From assembly GCA_910577295.1 (NCBI GenBank), contig CAJTLS010000040.1, forward strand, positions 1-17,904: 17,904 nt of DNA, given 5' to 3'. Positions 14,158 through 17,904 of this stretch are shown here, piece after piece. Source of the stretch: an uncultured Eubacterium sp. (GTDB lineage Bacteria; Bacillota; Clostridia; Lachnospirales; Lachnospiraceae). The notes beneath the pieces were generated by a model. It searched no databases. It saw nothing but the letters and a program-made list of their open reading frames with translations, and had not been told where the DNA came from. The position numbers and the translations under genes were made by a program. Each line of letters opens with the position of its first letter. Position 1 is the first letter of the stretch.

Positions 14158-14487
14158 ATGATTTATGAGGAAAATGAAATGATTGGAAAACGTTTATTAA
14201 AAATCCGTAAAGTAAACCAACTGGATTATTATGATATGGCGGCCATTCTTGGAATCAGCGAAGGACATTATCGTAAGATTGAGCGGGGAATTTATGGTTT
14301 GGACATTCCCAAATTGTTGCGTCTTTATGAAAAACTTGATGTTGACCCGATGTATCTTCTTCTCGGTAAACTGGATTTGTCTACCGCTTATACAAAAATG
14401 AGCGGTATTGTCGACCGCAAAAAGATGCTTTGCGAACTTCTTAATTTTTGTATTCGGGAAATTAGGAACAGTACGGATTTATCGTAG
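14158..14487 (+). CDS. XRE-family helix-turn-helix regulator
   Basis: 109 residues. The HTH_3 domain covers about residues 9-68: GKRLLKIRKVNQLDYYDMAAILGISEGHYRKIERGIYGLDIPKLLRLYEKLDVDPMYLL, with the second and recognition helices around 24-44. The C-terminal ~40 residues contain a CELLNFCIREI helix of unknown role. ATG 14158 is chosen over upstream in-frame starts because GGAGGA (14148-14153) is adjacent and the HTH domain begins here. The LytTR gene follows after 14 bases, so the two form an operon of regulators. Divergent from the other XRE gene; the pair differ in sequence and are not recent duplicates. Confidence 0.88.
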   Translation: MIYEENEMIGKRLLKIRKVNQLDYYDMAAILGISEGHYRKIERGIYGLDIPKLLRLYEKLDVDPMYLLLGKLDLSTAYTKMSGIVDRKKMLCELLNFCIREIRNSTDLS

Positions 14488-14501
14488 GGGAGGAAAGAGA
14501 G

Positions 14502-15209
14502 ATGGAAGTCTTAGTGTACAGCAAAGAACAAAAGTTATGCAGGATGATACATTCCCTTTTCGACGAACAGATAATGTTGGTACATAATTTGGGAGAAGCA
14601 AAAAAATGGATTTGCAGCAGAAAAATCAATGTTGTAATTATTGATTTGGAGAGAGCAAAAGAAGAGGGAATTGCGTTAGCACATTATCTGCGAGAAGTTC
14701 ACCGTCACTATCTTACACCGATAATTTTTCTGGCGGACGATGACGCATATGAGAGAGAGGCATTTCGGGAGATACGCTGTTATGATTACCTGCATAAACC
14801 TGTCCGCCCCGAAATGCTGAGGGAAGTGGTAAATTTGCTCTGTGATAAATTGGACCCGAATTGTATTCCGAAAAGTCTTGTCATACGACTGCGCAGCGGC
14901 ATCTATCGTTTCGAAATTTCCGATGTAGTCTATCTTGAAATTCTCAATAAAAAGTTGATTATCCATACGGAATATGAGGACTGGGATTTCCCGTACCGCC
15001 CGATACGTGAATGTGTCGGGCAGGGGCGGGGAGAACTGGTTCAATGCCACAGAGCTATGGCGGTCAATCGGCGTTATGTAGAGCGGATTGATTATCAGAA
15101 CCGGAATATTTTGTTGAAGGGCAGAAGCGATAGGGTTCTGCTCGGTCCCAAATATATGCGCGGTATCCGTTCCCTGTTTGACAGACCAGAAGAATCTGGT
15201 TATACTTAA
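14502..15209 (+). CDS. LytTR-family response-regulator-like protein with atypical receiver
   Basis: 235 residues. An N-terminal receiver-like domain (about 2-118) has the candidate phospho-acceptor Asp48 (VVIIDLE) and the conserved Lys99 in YDYLHKP, but the acidic pair after strand 1 reads Lys8-Glu9 and the usual Thr/Ser after strand 4 is Ala78 (IIFLADD). The C-terminal LytTR DNA-binding domain (about 125-225) shows LVIRLRSGIYRFEISDVVYLEILNKKLIIHT, the segment CHRAMAVNRRYVERID and LGPKYMRGIRSLF, as in AgrA/LytR-type regulators. SD GGGGAGG precedes ATG 14502. No sensor kinase is adjacent, and the upstream partner is an XRE regulator. Phosphorylation-independent or atypical signalling is an inference. 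Confidence 0.88.
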   Translation: MEVLVYSKEQKLCRMIHSLFDEQIMLVHNLGEAKKWICSRKINVVIIDLERAKEEGIALAHYLREVHRHYLTPIIFLADDDAYEREAFREIRCYDYLHKPVRPEMLREVVNLLCDKLDPNCIPKSLVIRLRSGIYRFEISDVVYLEILNKKLIIHTEYEDWDFPYRPIRECVGQGRGELVQCHRAMAVNRRYVERIDYQNRNILLKGRSDRVLLGPKYMRGIRSLFDRPEESGYT

Positions 15210-15303
15210 AAATTAGTGTGGAAAAAACGGCATGCGTTAATTTTCACATATTGTGTAAATATTCCAGAATGCAGATTAAGATGAGAAAGGTACGTTAGAA
15301 GAT

Positions 15304-15963
15304 ATGAAACATTTATTTTTGATTCGCCACGGACGGCAGTGCAGCAAACGCTGTAATGTAGACGTTTCTTTGGACGAGGCAGGAAGAAAACAGGCGAAGC
15401 TGCTTGGTGAGCGGCTTAGAAGCTATGAAATAGAGAAATTGTATTCGTCTCATTTGGTGAGGGCGCAGGAGACGGCGCAGATAGTTCAAACGGCAATTCC
15501 TATTCCTTATGAAATATTGCCGGATATTCAGGAAATTGATTTTGGAGGATTTACCGGAAAAACAGATGAAGAAATTCGTACACAGTACGCTGAATTTTGC
15601 GCACAACGCTCCCTGCATCAGGACGACCTTTCCTATCCAGAGGGAGGGGAATGCGGAGCAGATGTAGCAGGGCGGGCGATGCCGCAGTTGCAAAAGCTGT
15701 GCAGACAGAAAGAGAACCGTATTGCGATTGTGACGCACGGGGGAGTTATCCGTTCGGTATGTGCGTCCATTATGCAGATGGAGCAGAAGCATAAATTAAA
15801 GTTTGCTGTTGACATGGAAAATACGAGTATTACCCATCTCATTTTTGACGAAGAGAGGGAAATTTTCTTTCTGGAACGCTTTAACGACTTCGCTCATTTG
15901 GAGGGGCATGAAGAGCTTTTGCGGAAAAATTGGAAGACGTCTCTGGAAAAGCGGATAAAATAA
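15304..15963 (+). CDS. Histidine phosphatase superfamily protein (phosphoglycerate-mutase-like)
   Basis: 219 residues. The RHG signature is at residues 8-10 (LIRHGRQ, His9 phospho-acceptor), with Arg53 (SSHLVRAQETAQ), Glu77 (IQEIDFGGFTGKTDEEI) and His145 (IVTHGGVIRS). This four-residue phosphate pocket with a short insert is typical of small phosphatases such as alpha-ribazole phosphatase (CobC) or broad-specificity sugar phosphatases, not of glycolytic mutases. No cobalamin genes adjoin, so the substrate is unassigned. The SD is weak (GAAAGG and AGAAGAT upstream). About 94 bases separate it from the LytTR gene, without a clear terminator. A strong terminator follows. Confidence 0.88.
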   Translation: MKHLFLIRHGRQCSKRCNVDVSLDEAGRKQAKLLGERLRSYEIEKLYSSHLVRAQETAQIVQTAIPIPYEILPDIQEIDFGGFTGKTDEEIRTQYAEFCAQRSLHQDDLSYPEGGECGADVAGRAMPQLQKLCRQKENRIAIVTHGGVIRSVCASIMQMEQKHKLKFAVDMENTSITHLIFDEEREIFFLERFNDFAHLEGHEELLRKNWKTSLEKRIK

Positions 15964-15984
15964 TCTGGCATGGTGAAAAAATAT

Positions 15985-16017
15985 AAAACTGGCAGTTTTT
16001 ATACTGCCAGTTTTTTG
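15985..16017 (+). terminator. Terminator of the histidine phosphatase gene
   Basis: AAAACTGGCAG (15985-15995) pairs with CTGCCAGTTTT (16004-16014) around an 8-nt loop; T-run to 16016. Rightward; the A-rich 5' side may allow leftward use. Confidence 0.92.
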
Positions 16018-16023
16018 TATAAT
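16018..16023 (+). promoter_or_regulatory. Possible -10 box of the aminotransferase gene
   Basis: Perfect TATAAT directly after the terminator T-run, 43 bases before ATG 16066. No good -35 exists, since that position falls inside the terminator hairpin, so the call is weak. Confidence 0.3.
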
Positions 16024-16065
16024 AAGGGTTGGTAACGATACTGTTTTGAAAAAGGAGGAGCATAT

Positions 16066-17196
16066 ATGTATAAAATGATGACGCCGGGACCGACAATGGT
16101 TGCAGAATCCGTTATGAGGGCACGAAGCCGTATATTTGGAAATCCAGATGTGGATGTAAGTTTCTGCGAGGAGTATTATCAAATATGCCTTTCAATGGCA
16201 GGGCTGCTACATACTAAAAACAGTGTTTATATTTTGAACGGAGAGGGAATCCTCGGACTGGAGGCGGCTTGCGCATCTCTAACGGAACCGGGAGATAAAG
16301 TGCTGGTCATTGACAACGGAATTTTTGGAAAAGGATTTGCCGATTTCGTGAGATTGTACGGCGGAGAGCCCGAATTGTACACGGTGGATTACAGAAAACC
16401 GGTAGAGGTGTCTGTGCTGCGTGATTTCCTGCAGAAACATCACGATTATAAGTACGCAACGGTAGTTCATTGCGATACGCCGAGCGGTGTGTTAAATGCA
16501 ATCGATGAAATTTGTCCTCTGCTGAAGTCTTATGGGATAATTACGGTTGTCGATTCCGTGGCGGCGATGTTTGGAGAAGAATTACTTGTAGACAAATGGC
16601 AGATAGATATTGCCTGCGGAGGTTCGCAAAAGGCGTTGTCAGCGCCACCGGGACTTACGTTTGTCTCCGTCAGTGAGGAGGCCAAAGAAGTTATGAGGAA
16701 GCGAAATACGCCGATTGCTTCTTTTTACTGCAATCTGCTGATGTTTGAGCGCTATTATGAGGATAAATGGTTTCCCTATACAATGCCGGTTAGTGATATT
16801 TACGGACTGGCAGAGGCTGTCCGCCTTGTGCAGGAAGATAAGGAACGCATTCAACGGCATCAGCAGATTGCAAAAGCAGTTCGCAAAGCGGTCACGTCAG
16901 CAGGGCTTTCCCTGTATTTGCAGGATGGTTTTGCTTCTACTGTAACGGTAGTGGAAGTGCCGGAGGGAGTGCTGGTTCAGAATCTGATTGATGTTATGTT
17001 GGATAAGTATCAAATTTTGATATCGGGATGTTTTGACATTTTAGATGGAAAAGTATTCCGGCTGGGACATATGGGGAATAATGCCAATATCGGAGATGTA
17101 GGAGAGATGTTGTCAGCGCTTACAAAGACACTGCGGGAGCTTGGCTTTGGATGCCGGTGCGATATGGAGAGCGTCTTTTTGCAGGAATTAGCCTGA
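16066..17196 (+). CDS. Class V PLP-dependent aminotransferase (alanine-glyoxylate/serine-pyruvate type)
   Basis: 376 residues, cytosolic. Fold-type I class V landmarks: MTPGPTMV at the N-terminus (TPGPT is typical of the alanine-glyoxylate/serine-pyruvate group), ILNGEGILGLEAA (cofactor phosphate region), VVHCDTPSGVLN, VDSVAAMFGE (Asp163, pairs with the PLP ring nitrogen) and CGGSQKALSAPPGL with the Schiff-base Lys189, then a small C-terminal domain (FRLGHMGNNANIGDV). Likely transaminates alanine, serine or 2-aminoethylphosphonate-like amines with glyoxylate or pyruvate; the exact substrates cannot be read. SD AGGAGG (16053-16058) is 7 bases upstream. It stands alone between two terminator-like regions. 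A stem-loop overlaps its stop codon. Confidence 0.9.
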   Translation: MYKMMTPGPTMVAESVMRARSRIFGNPDVDVSFCEEYYQICLSMAGLLHTKNSVYILNGEGILGLEAACASLTEPGDKVLVIDNGIFGKGFADFVRLYGGEPELYTVDYRKPVEVSVLRDFLQKHHDYKYATVVHCDTPSGVLNAIDEICPLLKSYGIITVVDSVAAMFGEELLVDKWQIDIACGGSQKALSAPPGLTFVSVSEEAKEVMRKRNTPIASFYCNLLMFERYYEDKWFPYTMPVSDIYGLAEAVRLVQEDKERIQRHQQIAKAVRKAVTSAGLSLYLQDGFASTVTVVEVPEGVLVQNLIDVMLDKYQILISGCFDILDGKVFRLGHMGNNANIGDVGEMLSALTKTLRELGFGCRCDMESVFLQELA

Positions 17197-17226
17197 CGGC
17201 GGGTTCGACTTGTCACCGTCAGGCTA
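17189..17226 (+). terminator. Stem-loop overlapping the aminotransferase stop codon
   Basis: TAGCCTGACGG (17189-17199) pairs perfectly with CCGTCAGGCTA (17216-17226) around a 16-base loop. The stop TGA (17194-17196) lies within the 5' arm. No T-run follows, so this is either a weak terminator or a 3'-end stabiliser. Confidence 0.5.
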
Positions 17227-17456
17227 AGTAAGTCGTGAGAAATGAGTGGAAGCAACAAGAAATGTTTTTTAAGACAGTGAGAAAGACCTATTATTGCGAA
17301 ATTATTTATTGCCATTGTATCTGTTAAAAAATGTCGAAGTCTGATAAGGTAGATGTATATAACAAAGAGCGAAAACAAAAGAAAAACCGGATGCAAGGTA
17401 AAGTACTCCGCAAAATATTTACGAATGACAGAGTTACCCCAAATACATAAGACAGG
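17227..17456. other. Non-coding stretch before the second terminator
   Basis: About 230 A/T-rich bases with no convincing gene, SD or promoter. It could be the 3' untranslated region of the aminotransferase mRNA or a small RNA ending at the terminator 17457-17505; I see no structure that decides. Confidence 0.35.
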
Positions 17457-17505
17457 AATAGTTCCATCCGGATACAAACCATGTTTCTGGATGGAACTAT
17501 TTTTT
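17457..17505 (+). terminator. Strong intrinsic terminator
   Basis: AATAGTTCCATCC (17457-17469) pairs perfectly over 13 bp with GGATGGAACTATT (17489-17501), followed by a run of Ts to 17505. It is 260 bases after the aminotransferase stop, the nearest gene it could serve. Confidence 0.9.
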
Positions 17506-17510
17506 GTTAT

Positions 17511-17573
17511 AGGGAAATTTTCCCTGTGCGGAGCAAGAATCAGCGGAGCTGATTCTTAGAGAACTTTAGTTCT
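17511..17573. repeat. Tandem array of short perfect palindromes
   Basis: AGGGAAA-T-TTTCCCT (17511-17525), TGC-GGA-GCA (17527-17535), AAGAATCAGC-GGA-GCTGATTCTT (17535-17557, 10-bp stem) and AGAACT-TT-AGTTCT (17560-17573) follow each other almost without gaps and lead into the terminator at 17576. It lies at the boundary to a gene of different codon use. Confidence 0.8.
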
Positions 17574-17575
17574 TT

Positions 17576-17604
17576 GCGGCGCGTTTCTCAGCCGCCGCTT
17601 TTTT
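17576..17604 (+). terminator. GC-rich terminator-like hairpin
   Basis: GCGGCG (17576-17581) and CGCCGC (17593-17598) form a GC-only 6-bp stem with an 11-base loop, followed by six Ts. It closes the palindrome array, 74 bases before the last gene. Confidence 0.65.
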
Positions 17605-17677
17605 GCCAAAATAACACAACATTTACAGATGGTGTCTGACAGAACAAAGTGGACAGACATAGGAAAGGGGAGCACCA

Positions 17678-17904
17678 ATGAAACGAAACATAAAAATCAT
17701 AATCAGCGGGTTATCCGCGGGAGCATTCCTGCTGGCATCCGTAAGCACTACAGATTTCATTGCCACACGGGAAACAAAAGCGGACGCCGCCGTGGCGGCA
17801 GTTGGGGGCAATGCCTCCGTCACGGAAGAACTTACCGCAAAACGCAGCCGGTTTGTCAAGCAGTTTGCCATGTCCGATGGCAGCTACACCGCCGTCACCT
17901 ACTC
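17678..17904 (+). CDS. Secreted protein, N-terminal part; possibly wall-associated/RHS-type (3' truncated)
   Basis: Open from ATG 17678 to the window end (75 full codons), with SD AAAGGGGAG about 7 bases upstream. MKRNIKIIISGLSAGAFLLA is a clear signal-peptide pattern: basic start, then a hydrophobic core to about residue 28. The mature part begins with an Ala-rich segment and reads EELTAKRSRFVKQFAMSDGSYTAVTYS. That pattern (an E-L-K-R stretch, then F-x-x-SDGSYTAV) recalls the start of large secreted RHS/WapA-like or DNRLRE-type surface proteins of Clostridia and Bacilli; this is family memory, not proof. Many codons end in C (GCC, ACC, GTC, TCC, GGC), unlike groEL, glnS or gpr, suggesting a horizontally acquired or unusually expressed gene. 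Most of the protein lies outside the window. Confidence 0.75.
   Translation, partial: MKRNIKIIISGLSAGAFLLASVSTTDFIATRETKADAAVAAVGGNASVTEELTAKRSRFVKQFAMSDGSYTAVTY

Noticed and set aside
17353..17559. 68-codon open frame
   Set aside because: It has no SD and runs straight through the strong terminator at 17457-17505.

Overview
The window looks like a chromosomal segment of a low-to-moderate G+C, spore-forming anaerobic Firmicute, most likely a gut or rumen Lachnospiraceae. The reasons are the pairing of rpsT diverging from gpr-spoIIP (the arrangement known from spore formers), a perfect CIRCE element on groESL, strong SD sequences, families typical of Clostridia (DUF2225; DUF6062-like and DUF6106-like proteins), and a modular secreted CE1 esterase with a Thr/Pro linker. 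Species cannot be read from the sequence. No tRNA, rRNA, CRISPR array or transposase gene was found.

Layout. 1-1024: 3' end of a secreted carbohydrate esterase and its terminator. 1076-3730: glnS and a DUF2225 gene, one unit with its own promoter and terminator. 3763-4594: a leftward Cys/His-rich DUF6062-like gene with its own promoter. 4683-7326: HrcA/CIRCE-type groES-groEL followed by a two-helix membrane protein, closed by a strong terminator. 7364-9573: guaB behind a consensus sigma-A promoter, with a membrane-anchored Amidase_2 protein overlapping its 3' end. 9604-10578 (leftward): rpsT, starting at TTG, then dCMP deaminase. 10613-11318: a large fold-back palindrome. 11348-13449: the sporulation/germination pair gpr-spoIIP. 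13455-15209: a leftward XRE regulator, a T-rich divergent control region, then an XRE regulator and a LytTR protein. 15304-15963: a histidine phosphatase. 16066-17196: a class V aminotransferase. 17197-17677: non-coding DNA with terminators and an array of hairpins. 17678 to the end: the signal-peptide start of a secreted protein, possibly of the RHS/wall-associated type, with C-rich codon use.

Most of the genes are ordinary housekeeping and sporulation functions. The stand-out signal is the non-coding palindrome at about 10613-11318. Two diverged inverted arms fold around a four-way junction: a 9-bp outer stem, two 7-bp triloop hairpins at mirrored positions with different sequences but the same shape, a perfect 17-bp central stem, and an 18-nt palindrome at the tip. 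It lies between the divergent rpsT and gpr promoters and contains no convincing protein gene. A second, smaller hairpin array precedes the last gene. Whether these are mobile repeats, structured RNAs or DNA cruciform sites cannot be decided from one window.
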